Source of the DNA: Candidatus Pristimantibacillus lignocellulolyticus
Lineage (GTDB): Bacteria; Bacillota; Bacilli; Paenibacillales; Paenibacillaceae
Length of the DNA stretch: 64,000 nt
NCBI GenBank assembly: GCA_023639215.1
Contig: CP097899.1
Span: 2,605,001 to 2,669,000 of the forward strand
Direction of reading: 5' to 3'
This document shows, piece after piece, positions 16,218 to 25,824 of this stretch. Position 1 is the stretch's first letter. The number at the start of each line of letters is the position of its first letter. A program made the translations under genes and the position numbers. The notes under the pieces are model-generated. The model did not search any database, was not told the DNA's origin, and was given only the letters and a program-made list of their open reading frames with translations.

Positions 16218-18341
16218 ATGTTATCAAACAGAGAACAACCTCATTTGGAAGTCAGATCTAAAAACATTATTGATGTTGATGGATTAAAATTTAAAGATTT
16301 GAATAACGATGGAAAGCTGGATCCATATGAAGATTGGCGTCTAAGTCCGAAAGAGCGTGCCGAGAATTTAGTCTCCTTGATGAATATCGATGAAAAGGTC
16401 GGCATGATGCTTATTAATACACGAGGAATGGGTCTTTCACAAAAAGATAAGAGCAAAACAAGCTTCAATGGTGTTTTAGATGAAGGTATTGTTGAGAAGG
16501 GCGAAAGTATTTTTGCTATTACTAAAGTTATGGGTACAACACATACGATAGAGAAAATGAATTTAAGACACTTCATTTTGCGAGATAATTGGAGTCCAGC
16601 TCAAATGGCAGAGTGGATTAATGCCATGAATGAAGTATGTGAGGGGACACGACTAGGTATTCCTTGTTTAATCGCATCTAATTCTAGAAATGAAAATACA
16701 GAATTCATCTTTGGGATGAATGATGCTGCTGGAATTTTCTCTACATGGCCAGGAACTTTAGGTCTTGCAGCAGCAGCTAAAGGTGATATTAAAAATGGAG
16801 GAGATGCATCGCTTATTAGTCAATTTGCTCAAATTGCACATGATGAGTGGGATGCAACTGGTATAAGAAAAGGTTACATGTATATGGCCGATACAGTTAC
16901 CGATCCTAGATGGCAACGTACTTATGGTACGTTTGGAGAAGATCCAGAGTTTATAGCTGATGCCATCGGACGTATTATCGACGCTTTCCAAGGTGAGAGC
17001 ATAGGTAACCACAGCATTGCGATGACTACAAAGCATTTCCCTGGTGGAGGTGCACGGGAAAATGGATTCGATCCTCATTATGTGGAAGGGAAATGGAACT
17101 TATATCCTACGCCAGGTAGCTTAGAAAAGTATCATTTACCACCATTCCAAGCAGCTGTAGATCATGGTACATCATCGATTATGCCTTATTATTCAATGCC
17201 TAGCATCAAAAAGAGTGTGGTCCAACAGTTTGAGGGTGAAGATATCCCATATGAAGAGGTTGGTTTTACATTCAATCATTATTTCCTTAATCATATCCTT
17301 AGAGAAAGAATGGGATTTAAAGGTTATGTGAATAGCGATAGTGGTATTACAAGTAAAATGAGCTGGGGCGTTGAAGAGCTAAGTGAGGCGGAACGTTTTG
17401 CTAAAGCAATTAATGCTGGTACAGATATGGTTGCTGATACCAATGATGTTGAGAACCTTAAAATTGCGATTAACAGTGGATGGATAAGTGAACAACGTAT
17501 CGATCAAGCGAATGTACGACTACTTACGGAAATGTTTGCTTTAGGTCTATTCGATGATCGTACGTATGTTTCAACCGAAAAAGCAGCAACAACGGTTAGT
17601 AATCCAGATAGCTGGGCAGCTGCTTATGAAGCACATAAAAAATCAGTTACGGTACTTAAAAATCATAATGAGACATTACCTTTAACAGCTGAGAAAATGA
17701 CAGGTAAGAAGGTCTATGTGGAAGTATTCCACAAGAATGAAGAACGAGCAACTTCTTATACTGAAAAAGCGAGAAAAGAATGTCAACAATTTGGAAAGTT
17801 TTCTTTAACAGAAAACTATGAAGAAGCTGATGTAGCTATATTGTTCTTGAATCCACAATCTGGATCATACTTTAATGCGACACCGGGATTGTTGGAACTT
17901 GAAATATGCGAGGACAAAACAGAAACTGCTTTAGATGGTTCGACATATCAAGAAACTACGTTGCTTCGTATGGAACATCTTAAGGAAATTACAGAAAGCA
18001 TTCATACTCGCGGAGGAAAAGCTATTATAAGCGTTAATGTTACGTTGCCGTGGATAGTTGGGAACGTAGAGCCGTTGGCAGATGCATTAATTGCCGGATA
18101 CGATACCTTCTATAAGGCACAGTTCGAGGTTATGGCAGGCAATAGCCGACCAGTAGGCGTATTACCATTGACATTACCAGCGAGTGAAGCTGTTATCGCA
18201 GTTGATGCCAATGGGGATTGTGTATCGAGAAATGATGTTGCTGGCTATGACAAGGACAAATATATGCCTGAAGGATTGCGATATGCATACAAGGATAGTG
18301 ATGGAAATATCTATACTCTTGGTCATGGACTAACTTACTAA
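16218..18341 (+). CDS. Glycoside hydrolase family 3 enzyme, cytoplasmic
   Basis: Probable beta-glycosidase, 707 residues. The first 60 residues hold an EF-hand-like calcium loop (DLNNDGKLDPYEDW), frequent in this GH3 subgroup. The TIM barrel runs about 60-400 with YGTFGEDPEF, KHFPGGGARENG and the putative nucleophile D374 in GYVNSDSG. A second alpha/beta domain and a short C-terminal part follow. ATG 16218 follows GGGAGGCG; an in-frame start at 16173 lacks a site. No signal peptide. Sugar specificity is not readable. It is monocistronic, with a terminator just downstream, and is likely under the divergent AraC regulator. Confidence 0.88.
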   Translation: MLSNREQPHLEVRSKNIIDVDGLKFKDLNNDGKLDPYEDWRLSPKERAENLVSLMNIDEKVGMMLINTRGMGLSQKDKSKTSFNGVLDEGIVEKGESIFAITKVMGTTHTIEKMNLRHFILRDNWSPAQMAEWINAMNEVCEGTRLGIPCLIASNSRNENTEFIFGMNDAAGIFSTWPGTLGLAAAAKGDIKNGGDASLISQFAQIAHDEWDATGIRKGYMYMADTVTDPRWQRTYGTFGEDPEFIADAIGRIIDAFQGESIGNHSIAMTTKHFPGGGARENGFDPHYVEGKWNLYPTPGSLEKYHLPPFQAAVDHGTSSIMPYYSMPSIKKSVVQQFEGEDIPYEEVGFTFNHYFLNHILRERMGFKGYVNSDSGITSKMSWGVEELSEAERFAKAINAGTDMVADTNDVENLKIAINSGWISEQRIDQANVRLLTEMFALGLFDDRTYVSTEKAATTVSNPDSWAAAYEAHKKSVTVLKNHNETLPLTAEKMTGKKVYVEVFHKNEERATSYTEKARKECQQFGKFSLTENYEEADVAILFLNPQSGSYFNATPGLLELEICEDKTETALDGSTYQETTLLRMEHLKEITESIHTRGGKAIISVNVTLPWIVGNVEPLADALIAGYDTFYKAQFEVMAGNSRPVGVLPLTLPASEAVIAVDANGDCVSRNDVAGYDKDKYMPEGLRYAYKDSDGNIYTLGHGLTY

Positions 18342-18373
18342 GAAGACAATTCTAATATAGCTTTGCTTTAGTT

Positions 18374-18427
18374 AACAACGTATTACCACTAAAACCGGAA
18401 GGTTTTAGTGGTAATACGTTGTTTTTT
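18374..18427 (+). terminator. Terminator after GH3 gene
   Basis: AACAACGTATTACCACTAAAACC and GGTTTTAGTGGTAATACGTT form a stem of about 20 bp with a tiny loop, followed by a T run. Confidence 0.92.
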
Positions 18428-18465
18428 TCTATATTTAATAGTTTTGTCTAGTAGTGAGTGAGAGA

Positions 18466-18480
18466 TGGGATCGCTTACAA
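18466..18480 (-). promoter_or_regulatory. cre (CcpA) site upstream of the Lpl-type importer
   Basis: Read on the minus strand, TTGTAAGCGATCCCA matches the Bacillus cre consensus WTGNAANCGNWNNCW at every defined position. It lies 76-90 nt before the first importer gene. CcpA catabolite control of the operon is inferred. No clear -35/-10 pair was picked out in this AT-rich leader. Confidence 0.6.
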
Positions 18481-18555
18481 TTATCTCAAATGTTAAGAAG
18501 TATATATGGGATTGGAGTTATTATTAATTTTTGTTAACAAAGATGGAGGTGCTCA

Positions 18556-19515
18556 ATGTCTAGCCAGCTAGAGAATAATGTATTGCCAGTGCAGAAGAGA
18601 AAATCAGATTCCAAGTTACTTAGATTTTTGGGACAATGGCAAGTCCAGCTTATGATATTTCCAGGGTTACTATTTATTTTTGTATTTAACTATATTCCGA
18701 TGTATGGAGTATTGATGTCTTTCCAGGATTACAACATTTTCAAAGGGTTTTTCGCTAGTGAGTGGGTTGGATTCAAACACTTCGATGCATTTTTTCATTC
18801 TAGAGATTTTGTAACTGTTATTCGTAATACGTTAGTCATTAGTGGTCTTAAGCTATTAATTTGCTTTCCTGCGCCGATCATTTTGGCGTTAATGCTTAAT
18901 GAGGTTAATAAAATGTTCTTTAAGCGAATCGTACAAACGATAAGCTACTTACCTCACTTTTTGTCTTGGGTTATCGTTGTTGGCTTTGTGAATTCAATTC
19001 TTTCTGTAGATAACGGAAGCTTGAACATTTTCCTTCAATCCATTGGTTTAATAGATCAGCCGATTAACTTTCTATCAGAAGCAGAACATTTCTGGACAAT
19101 TATTATAGGAACCAACTTATGGAAAGAAATAGGGTTCAGCTCTATCGTTTATATCGCTGCAATTGCTGGAATTAATCCTAATTTATATGAAGCGGCAGCT
19201 ATTGATGGTGCAAGTCGATTGAAGCAGATTTTTCTTATTACGATTCCTTCCATCATGCCAGTTATTATTATTTTCATGATTCTGAATATCGGTAATCTGC
19301 TCAATGCTGGATTTGAAGATTTATTACTTCTTGGCTCACATCCTATTTTAAGAGATGTTGCTGAGGTAATTGATACTTATTCATATAAGGTAGGACTTAT
19401 GAGTCAGCGATACTCTTATGCTACAGCCGTTGGATTATTTAAAGCGGTAATTAGCGTCGCTCTTCTTACACTTGCTAATACTCTTGCAAGGCGTTCAGGT
19501 AATAGCTTGTGGTAG
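18556..19515 (+). CDS. Sugar ABC transporter permease, LplB/YteP type
   Basis: Inner-membrane permease, 319 residues. After a hydrophilic N-terminus (about 30 residues) come six hydrophobic segments with LFIFVFNYIPMYGVLMSFQDY, typical of the LplB branch used for large or charged oligosaccharides. The EAA loop reads YEAAAIDGASRLKQ. GGAGGT ribosome site before ATG 18556. First gene of permease-permease-lipoprotein-YesN-YesM, an arrangement common in Paenibacillus. The substrate is unknown; no glycosidase is in the operon. Confidence 0.92.
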   Translation: MSSQLENNVLPVQKRKSDSKLLRFLGQWQVQLMIFPGLLFIFVFNYIPMYGVLMSFQDYNIFKGFFASEWVGFKHFDAFFHSRDFVTVIRNTLVISGLKLLICFPAPIILALMLNEVNKMFFKRIVQTISYLPHFLSWVIVVGFVNSILSVDNGSLNIFLQSIGLIDQPINFLSEAEHFWTIIIGTNLWKEIGFSSIVYIAAIAGINPNLYEAAAIDGASRLKQIFLITIPSIMPVIIIFMILNIGNLLNAGFEDLLLLGSHPILRDVAEVIDTYSYKVGLMSQRYSYATAVGLFKAVISVALLTLANTLARRSGNSLW

Positions 19516-19560
19516 AAGTTTAATCATAATGACAGCAATTTCGATAGGGAGGCGCTAGCT

Positions 19561-20463
19561 GTGAGACTGAGCACAGGAGATAAAGTTGTTAACGTTTTTA
19601 TATATACTAGCTTAACTATACTAGCTTTTGTTAGCTTTTATCCGTTTTGGAACTCGTTAGTTATTTCATTCAATGTAGGTCAAGATACGTCACTTGGTGG
19701 TATAACATTCTGGCCTAGAAAGTTTACACTGGATAACTACTACGTAGTATTACGTGATCAGCGTATTCTAGATTCTTTCTTCATCTCTATATTTCGTACA
19801 GTAGCAGGTACTTTTTTATCGATAGCTTTAACCTCGATGTTTGCTTATGGATTAGCGGTTAAAGGAGTTATCGGGAAAAAATATTATATGATTTTTGCGG
19901 TTATCACGATGTACTTCAATGGAGGACTAATTCCGTTCTTCCTAGTTAATAGAGAGTTGAATCTCATGAATACTTTTTGGGTGCTGGTTATTCCATTCGC
20001 AGTTAGTGTATTTAATATGATTATATTCCGAACATTTTTCCGTGAGATTCCTGGTGAATTAGAGGAATCAGCCAAAATAGATGGATGCGACACATTCGGT
20101 ATTTTCTTCAGAATTATTTTACCTTTATCAGGACCAGTTTTTGCAACGCTTGGCTTATTCACTGCCGTATTCCATTGGAATGATTGGTTCAATGTCATTA
20201 TCTTTATTGATAAGACAGAGCTATACCCAATTCAAGCATTATTACAACAAATCTTGAGATCCAACACGATGTCTGAGGCGCTTAATGCTGCAGTAACAGG
20301 AAGTTCAGCTGCAGGCGATATATTGAGTCTAAAGAAGAGTGTAACAAGTAAATCTCTAACAATGGCTACGATGATTGTAGCAACATTACCAATCATCGCT
20401 GTATATCCTTTTGTTCAAAAGTACTTCGTTAAAGGGGTATTAGTAGGATCTTTGAAAGGATGA
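19561..20463 (+). CDS. Sugar ABC transporter permease, LplC/YtcP type
   Basis: Second permease, 300 residues, GTG start with GGGAGGCG upstream. Features: FYPFWNSLVISFN near residue 22, the FNGGLIPFFLVNRELNLMN segment near 120 diagnostic of LplC-type permeases, and the coupling loop EESAKIDGCDTFGI near 165. The C-terminus VLVGSLKG is typical. Partners with the preceding permease and the lipoprotein that follows. Confidence 0.92.
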   Translation: MRLSTGDKVVNVFIYTSLTILAFVSFYPFWNSLVISFNVGQDTSLGGITFWPRKFTLDNYYVVLRDQRILDSFFISIFRTVAGTFLSIALTSMFAYGLAVKGVIGKKYYMIFAVITMYFNGGLIPFFLVNRELNLMNTFWVLVIPFAVSVFNMIIFRTFFREIPGELEESAKIDGCDTFGIFFRIILPLSGPVFATLGLFTAVFHWNDWFNVIIFIDKTELYPIQALLQQILRSNTMSEALNAAVTGSSAAGDILSLKKSVTSKSLTMATMIVATLPIIAVYPFVQKYFVKGVLVGSLKG

Positions 20464-20544
20464 CTACATCTATTTAAAATTTGCTACCTTTACAAGTTGG
20501 CAATTTTTAATAAAAATTAAAGAAAGAAGGGAGCTCACCCTATT

Positions 20545-22215
20545 ATGAAAAGAAATAAATTAGGGGTATTGCTATTAACAACAACGATATTGCTTACATC
20601 TATTCTTGCAGGATGCTCAGAAAGTTCTAACAAGCCTGCTAGCACGAACAAACCAACTTCCACTCCAGCAGGTCAGGAGCAAGGAGAAGAAGCCGTAACT
20701 ACATTCAAATTAGGAGAAGAGCCAGTCAATTTTTCTTACTATGTACACTATGACTGGTGGACAACTGAGCCTTGGGGCGTGAATCCGAACAGTAAGTGGG
20801 TAACGGATAATCTGAAAGTAAATGTAACGCCAATTCAATCAGGCGGTGCTGCTGAACAGAAGTTAAGTACGATGATTGTTTCTGGAGAACTTCCAGGTGC
20901 AATTATGATGGATCGTGGTCAAGAAGTAGAGCGCTTACGTAGTGCAGGAGTTTTAGTGCCTCTTGATGATTACTTAGATAAATATCCTAATCTTAAGCGT
21001 CTTGCTGGGGAAGAAACATTAAACATGCTTCGTTCTGAGGATGGTAAGCTTTATCAGTTCCCTAACTGGTACACATCTGCACCAAACGGAAACGGTGGCT
21101 GGGTAGTTAACACTAAAATTTACAAAGAGCTTGGCGAGCCTAAGCTAGAAACATTTGATGACTTATATGAATACTTAAAACTTGTAAAAGCAAATTATAA
21201 AAACGTTGTTCCTTTGGAAGTTGGTAGAAAAGCTTCTGGTCTTGATGCTATGTTTGCTGGATTTGCAGAGGATTCTCCTGTATCGTATGCACAAATGAAG
21301 GCATATCCAGAAGGTAATGAGTTGAAATCTATTCTTGAAAATGATGCTTGGGTAGAAACAATGGTTTACTCTAATAAGTTATTCCGTGAAGGTCTTATGA
21401 CTCAAGATGCTTTAACTCAAACAAACGATCAAGTACAAGAGAAGCTTAACTCTGGTCGTGTAGCTGTTATTATTGGAACGAACACAACAAATGAAGGTCG
21501 TGAAGGTAATAATGCTTGGAAATCCATTGATCCAGATGGCGGTTATCATATGATCTGGCCAATTCATAAAGAAGGCGTAGACAAAAACAAAGTATATCCT
21601 AACGGATATAACACGCTTGGTTGGAATGTTAACGTTATTACAACAAGTGCAGAAAATCCAGAAGGTATCTTCGCTTATTTGGATTGGATGACTGGTGAAG
21701 AGGGACAACGTATTATGTTCTTTGGACCTCAAGGTCTATACTATGATGAAATTGATGAAGATGGTAGTCCAATCCCTAACGATGCATGGTATAACACCGC
21801 GGATGATGTTAAGGATGAGCAAAAGCTTGAAGCTTATGTATGGGCAGGAAATGCTACTTTTGTAGATACTGCAAAAACAAAAATTGAGTTAGCGCTACCT
21901 GAAGATAAACGTAATTGGGGCGTAACAGCTCAAACAAACGTTGCATGGAAAACTTCTAAAAATGTAACTGAATTCAATAATATTGATCCAGCTCCAGACA
22001 CTGATCTAGGTATTATCCAGAAGCAAGTAGCTGATGGTGAAGCAGGTATTATTACTGAGTATGTGGGAAAAATCTTATTCGCTAAGAGTGAAGCAGATGT
22101 TCTTGCATTGATTGAGCAAGCAAAAAAGGAAACTGTACAGCTAGGTTATAATGATGCATTGAAATACCGTACTGAAAAATGGCAGGAGAACGTTAAGCGT
22201 ACGAATGCCAATTAA
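20545..22215 (+). CDS. Extracellular sugar-binding lipoprotein, LplA type
   Basis: 556 residues, the large LplA/YtcQ class. Lipobox LAGC with acylated C24, then a Ser/Thr/Pro linker to about residue 50. An aromatic segment FSYYVHYDWWTTEPWG follows, likely near the binding site. The remainder reads as a two-lobe binding protein (LPGAIMMDRGQEVERLRSAG; YNTLGWNVNVITTS). ATG 20545 with GAAGGGAG upstream. It comes third, after the permeases. The product likely also feeds a signal to the neighbouring YesM-type sensor (inference from similar loci). Confidence 0.92.
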   Translation: MKRNKLGVLLLTTTILLTSILAGCSESSNKPASTNKPTSTPAGQEQGEEAVTTFKLGEEPVNFSYYVHYDWWTTEPWGVNPNSKWVTDNLKVNVTPIQSGGAAEQKLSTMIVSGELPGAIMMDRGQEVERLRSAGVLVPLDDYLDKYPNLKRLAGEETLNMLRSEDGKLYQFPNWYTSAPNGNGGWVVNTKIYKELGEPKLETFDDLYEYLKLVKANYKNVVPLEVGRKASGLDAMFAGFAEDSPVSYAQMKAYPEGNELKSILENDAWVETMVYSNKLFREGLMTQDALTQTNDQVQEKLNSGRVAVIIGTNTTNEGREGNNAWKSIDPDGGYHMIWPIHKEGVDKNKVYPNGYNTLGWNVNVITTSAENPEGIFAYLDWMTGEEGQRIMFFGPQGLYYDEIDEDGSPIPNDAWYNTADDVKDEQKLEAYVWAGNATFVDTAKTKIELALPEDKRNWGVTAQTNVAWKTSKNVTEFNNIDPAPDTDLGIIQKQVADGEAGIITEYVGKILFAKSEADVLALIEQAKKETVQLGYNDALKYRTEKWQENVKRTNAN

Positions 22216-22254
22216 TAGAAATTGGGGGGGTGCCTATGCATTCCCCCTTCTATT
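22214..22254 (+). terminator. Hairpin after the Lpl-type lipoprotein gene
   Basis: AATAGAA, then a G-run, pair with CCCCC and TTCTATT around TGCCTATGCA, followed by a T-rich stretch. It separates the lipoprotein gene from the response regulator gene and probably reduces read-through into the two-component pair. Confidence 0.65.
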
Positions 22255-22280
22255 CTATTTAATATAAGGAGGGTGACAGC

Positions 22281-23831
22281 ATGTATAGAGTGGTGCTAGT
22301 TGATGATGAACAGATTGATCTCGAAGGATTACATCATTTTGTTCCATGGACATCGCTTAATATGGAAGTTGTTGCAACCTTTCGTGAAGCCTTCTCGGCG
22401 CTAGAATATATCGAGCAGAATAGTATTGATATATTAGTTTCAGATATAAGAATGCCTATTATGTCGGGGTTAGAGCTAGCGGAGAAAGCATTGGTCATAC
22501 AATGCAATCTTAAAATTATTTTCACAACAGGCTACGAGGATTTTCATTATGCCAAAAAAGCTATTTCAATGAATGCTAGCAGCTATGTGCTTAAGCCTGT
22601 GGATGATGTTGAACTGCTAGAAGTACTTCGTAAAATTGAAAGAGAACTTACTTCTGTGAACCAGCAACTTAATAAGGTTCAGACAATGGAGCATTCAATG
22701 GTCTATGTGAAGCAGGAATTACTTCGGCGTTGCTTCATGGGTGCAAATGAACCACAAATGTTTGAGAGCTTACAGCAGCAATACGATATATTTGTTCATG
22801 TGGCAATTGTTGAAATTGATGATATGAAGTGGAAGCTAAGCAGCTATAGTGACGAGGAAAAGACTATACTTACGGAGCAATTGTACCAATATTTAATTGT
22901 GATTGGCAGCTTAATGAACATTGAACATTATTGTCAGATGGAACAATTCAGGTTTGCTTTTGTCATTCCTACTCATCAAGTCGATCAGCTTGTGAATTGG
23001 ATTCATGAGGTTCAATTGAAGTTTGAACTATCCATTACGATCGGTGTTGGATCTCCTGTTATTAATCTGGTGCAGTTACATGAAAGCTATCAGAAGGCTA
23101 AGCAGGCACTCGATATGAAAATTAATAGAGGGAAAGGTATGGTTCTCAGGTATGAAGAGAAGGATACATGCTCTCAGCAGCTTTCCCATAATTTAGACAA
23201 TAAGATGCATCAACTATTTGCAGCGATTTCTAATTACGATTTAGTAGGCATAGTTGATGTGATGGAAGATATTTTTTTACATGCTCATCAATTAAAGCAA
23301 CAAATTACGGTATATCATTATTCTCTTTATGTCGTCAATAAAGTGGAGCATTATTTAAATGAACATAATGAGAATATACATGAGATGTTAAATATGGATT
23401 GGGATCATTGGGGTATTATTATGCAATTCGAAACGATAGATGACATTCATAGCTGGTTCAGAAAAAAAGTTTTCGAAATTTCCGAGACATTGCATTATAA
23501 AAAAATGCGTAAAAATATGAAGTTAGTACAAGAAATACAGGCATATGTCATGCTTAATATAGATGGGAGCATTTCATTAAAGGAAGTCGCGCAACACTTT
23601 TCCTTTTCACCTAACTATTTGGGACAGCTATTTCGTGCAGAGCTAGGAGAGGGATTTAATGAGTATTTAACGAATGTTCGGATGGAAAAGGCTAAGCAGC
23701 TATTAAGAGATCCAAAAGTTAAAGTTTATGAGGTAGCTCAAATGATAGGCTACAAGGATTTAACTTACTTTGGTAAACAGTTCAAGGAATTCACAGGCTT
23801 GACCGCAGGTGATTACAGGAAGCAATGTTAA
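22281..23831 (+). CDS. Response regulator, YesN type (receiver + AraC HTH)
   Basis: 516 residues. Receiver domain (about 1-120) with acidic pocket D8-D9 and phosphoacceptor D55 in VSDIRMP, and K106 in VLKPVDD. A central helical region (about 130-400) is of the type found in YesN proteins. C-terminal AraC-type double helix-turn-helix (about 415-515: LKEVAQHFSFSPNYLGQLFR, then VAQMIGYKDLTYFGKQFK). GGAGGG site before ATG 22281. It overlaps the sensor kinase gene by 7 nt. Likely activates the importer genes just upstream. Confidence 0.94.
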   Translation: MYRVVLVDDEQIDLEGLHHFVPWTSLNMEVVATFREAFSALEYIEQNSIDILVSDIRMPIMSGLELAEKALVIQCNLKIIFTTGYEDFHYAKKAISMNASSYVLKPVDDVELLEVLRKIERELTSVNQQLNKVQTMEHSMVYVKQELLRRCFMGANEPQMFESLQQQYDIFVHVAIVEIDDMKWKLSSYSDEEKTILTEQLYQYLIVIGSLMNIEHYCQMEQFRFAFVIPTHQVDQLVNWIHEVQLKFELSITIGVGSPVINLVQLHESYQKAKQALDMKINRGKGMVLRYEEKDTCSQQLSHNLDNKMHQLFAAISNYDLVGIVDVMEDIFLHAHQLKQQITVYHYSLYVVNKVEHYLNEHNENIHEMLNMDWDHWGIIMQFETIDDIHSWFRKKVFEISETLHYKKMRKNMKLVQEIQAYVMLNIDGSISLKEVAQHFSFSPNYLGQLFRAELGEGFNEYLTNVRMEKAKQLLRDPKVKVYEVAQMIGYKDLTYFGKQFKEFTGLTAGDYRKQC

Positions 23832-25582
23832 CGAAAAAGTATATCCCATTTGGGATAAAGCTGCTTATTTCTTATATCGTATTAATTATTGTACCTGTCG
23901 GTATTATTGGCTATGTTTCTTATGTTAAGTCGATCACTGCAGTAAAAGAACAAACAGGATCTACAATGCAAGGAACACTAGTACAAATGAAGGAAAACAT
24001 AGAATATCAGACGAATAACTTTACTCGCGTTACAGATCAGTTTTATTATGATTACATGTTTCAGCAATATCTAGAGCAGCCTAGTGGCTATGAAGTGTAC
24101 CAGCTTACGACTGACTACTTTATTCCAAAGCTACAAAATTCAAACAATCTAATTCCTTATCGTGCATTAATACGCTTATACATAGCAAATAGAGACTTTC
24201 CCGAGGTTTACCAAATGAATCGAGATGTTATTGATCTGCTTAATCGGCTTAGCGAATATGAAATATATCACTATAGTCGTATTACTGGTCAAGAGTGGTG
24301 GAAGGAACCATATAAGAGTAATTCCAAATTTATAGATGATCGATTATTGTGGGGACAATTCCAAGATGATTATCAGAATGATCAGATATCAGTTTTTCGT
24401 AAATTGTTTAATCATCATAAGCGGACAAACATTGGTGCTATTAGAGTAACGGCAAAGCTAAACGATGTATTCAGCAGTGTTAATTATGAAAGGTTAACTA
24501 CAAGTAGTACGATATTAATCGTAGATCAGCAACAACAAGTTGTATATACGAGCTCACATGCAGGTGAACTAGATATAACAGCTTATAAAGCTGCAAATTG
24601 GCAGGATTCGCATATGATTATTGAAGAGTCTCTAGATTCTCTGAATTGGAGAATTATAGCACTTATTCCCAAGAAAGACTTTGAGGAAGGAATTGCCGCA
24701 GTTAAGTGGGTAACGGTTGGTGTTGGACTTATTGCAATCATTGTCGTAATACTATTTAGTGCAGTTATTTCACATTATTTCTCCAAACGAGTATTTAAAA
24801 TAATAACATCGCTTCGTCAATTTAGAGAGGATCGTCTAGATAAAAGAATAAATTATTCTGGTCATGATGAATTCAGTGATATTGCGGAAGCCTTTAATGA
24901 AATGACCAGTGATATGAATCAATTAATTCAAGAAGTATACGTTGCTAATTTGGCTAAGAAGGAAGCAGAGTTAGAATCTTTACAGGCGCAAATTAATCCT
25001 CACTTTTTGTACAATACATTGTCATCGATTAGTCGCTTAGGAAAATTTCAGCAATGGGAAAAGCAGGATCAAGTTGTTCGAGGTCTTGCAAAGTTTTATC
25101 GCTTAACTTTGAATCAAGGGAAAATGATTATCCCTATTACGAAGGAAATAGAACAGGCACAGGCTTATCTTGATATTCAGAGCATCAAATTTGGCGATCA
25201 ATTTACAATCTCATATGATATTGATCCATCCATATATGGTTACGATACGATTAAATTAATATTGCAGCCGTTTCTGGAAAATATATTTGAGCATGCTATA
25301 TTCCGGGCAGCCCTTCATATTCGAGTGCTTGCTTATCTAGAGGAAAATCATATTGTATTTAAAATTATAGACAATGGTATTGGGATGAAGCGGGAGAGAC
25401 TATTGCAAATTAATGATGAACATAATTCACAGCGTGGCTATGGCATACATAATGTGCATGAACGAATTAAGCTTCACTTCGGACATCCATATGGAGTGTC
25501 TATTTGGAGTGGCTATGGTATCGGGACGGCAGTACAAATCACGATACCGTTATATCAAGAAAAATGGAAAAGCAGCCCGTAA
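23825..25582 (+). CDS. Sensor histidine kinase, YesM type
   Basis: 585 residues. TM1 about 10-30, an extracellular sensor region to about 290, and TM2 near 297-318. Then a HAMP linker (RQFREDRLDKRINYSGHDEF), the His-kinase phosphoacceptor H393 in QINPHFLYNT, and an ATPase domain with N-box LQPFLENIFEHA and DNGIGMKRERL. The GYGIHNVHERIKLHFG motif is typical of the LytS/YesM class. Translationally coupled to the response regulator. The sensed ligand is probably the sugar bound by the adjacent lipoprotein (inference). Confidence 0.94.
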   Translation: MLTKKYIPFGIKLLISYIVLIIVPVGIIGYVSYVKSITAVKEQTGSTMQGTLVQMKENIEYQTNNFTRVTDQFYYDYMFQQYLEQPSGYEVYQLTTDYFIPKLQNSNNLIPYRALIRLYIANRDFPEVYQMNRDVIDLLNRLSEYEIYHYSRITGQEWWKEPYKSNSKFIDDRLLWGQFQDDYQNDQISVFRKLFNHHKRTNIGAIRVTAKLNDVFSSVNYERLTTSSTILIVDQQQQVVYTSSHAGELDITAYKAANWQDSHMIIEESLDSLNWRIIALIPKKDFEEGIAAVKWVTVGVGLIAIIVVILFSAVISHYFSKRVFKIITSLRQFREDRLDKRINYSGHDEFSDIAEAFNEMTSDMNQLIQEVYVANLAKKEAELESLQAQINPHFLYNTLSSISRLGKFQQWEKQDQVVRGLAKFYRLTLNQGKMIIPITKEIEQAQAYLDIQSIKFGDQFTISYDIDPSIYGYDTIKLILQPFLENIFEHAIFRAALHIRVLAYLEENHIVFKIIDNGIGMKRERLLQINDEHNSQRGYGIHNVHERIKLHFGHPYGVSIWSGYGIGTAVQITIPLYQEKWKSSP

Positions 25583-25611
25583 GTATAAATAACCGTTCAT
25601 GCAAAAGTAGC

Positions 25612-25648
25612 AAGAAGCCTTCCTCTACATCAGTAGAAGGGCTTCTTT
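25612..25648 (+). terminator. Terminator after YesM-type kinase gene
   Basis: AAGAAGCCTTCCTCTAC pairs with GTAGAAGGGCTTCTT around ATCA and is followed by TTTTTATT. Confidence 0.88.
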
Positions 25649-25748
25649 TTATTCTTATCCAAATTATTATTCTGAATATTATTTTAAACATTAAATGAAA
25701 TTATGCGTAGAAATTCGGCGGAAATATTTTTCATAAATTAGTTTTTGG

Positions 25749-25786
25749 TGAAATTAATTTACAAAGTATAAAATGTATGATATATT
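25749..25786 (+). promoter_or_regulatory. Probable nan operon promoter with overlapping RpiR-type operator
   Basis: TGAAATTAATTTACA (25749-25763) is a near-perfect palindrome centred on TTAA. A possible -35 TTACAA (25759-25764) overlaps its right arm, and -10 TATATT (25781-25786) follows at 16 nt. Overlap with the -35 suits repression, plausibly by the RpiR protein encoded in the same operon. GGAAATATTTTTCAT about 15 nt further upstream may be a second weaker site. Confidence 0.5.
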
Positions 25787-25824
25787 GTTTTTGCCTAATA
25801 CTATAGACTTCAGGAGGGATTTCA

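Noticed and set aside
20470..20520. Possible hairpin AAAATTTGC...GGCAATTTTT between permease and lipoprotein genes
   Set aside because: Arms pair poorly outside the A/T ends; not convincing as a terminator.
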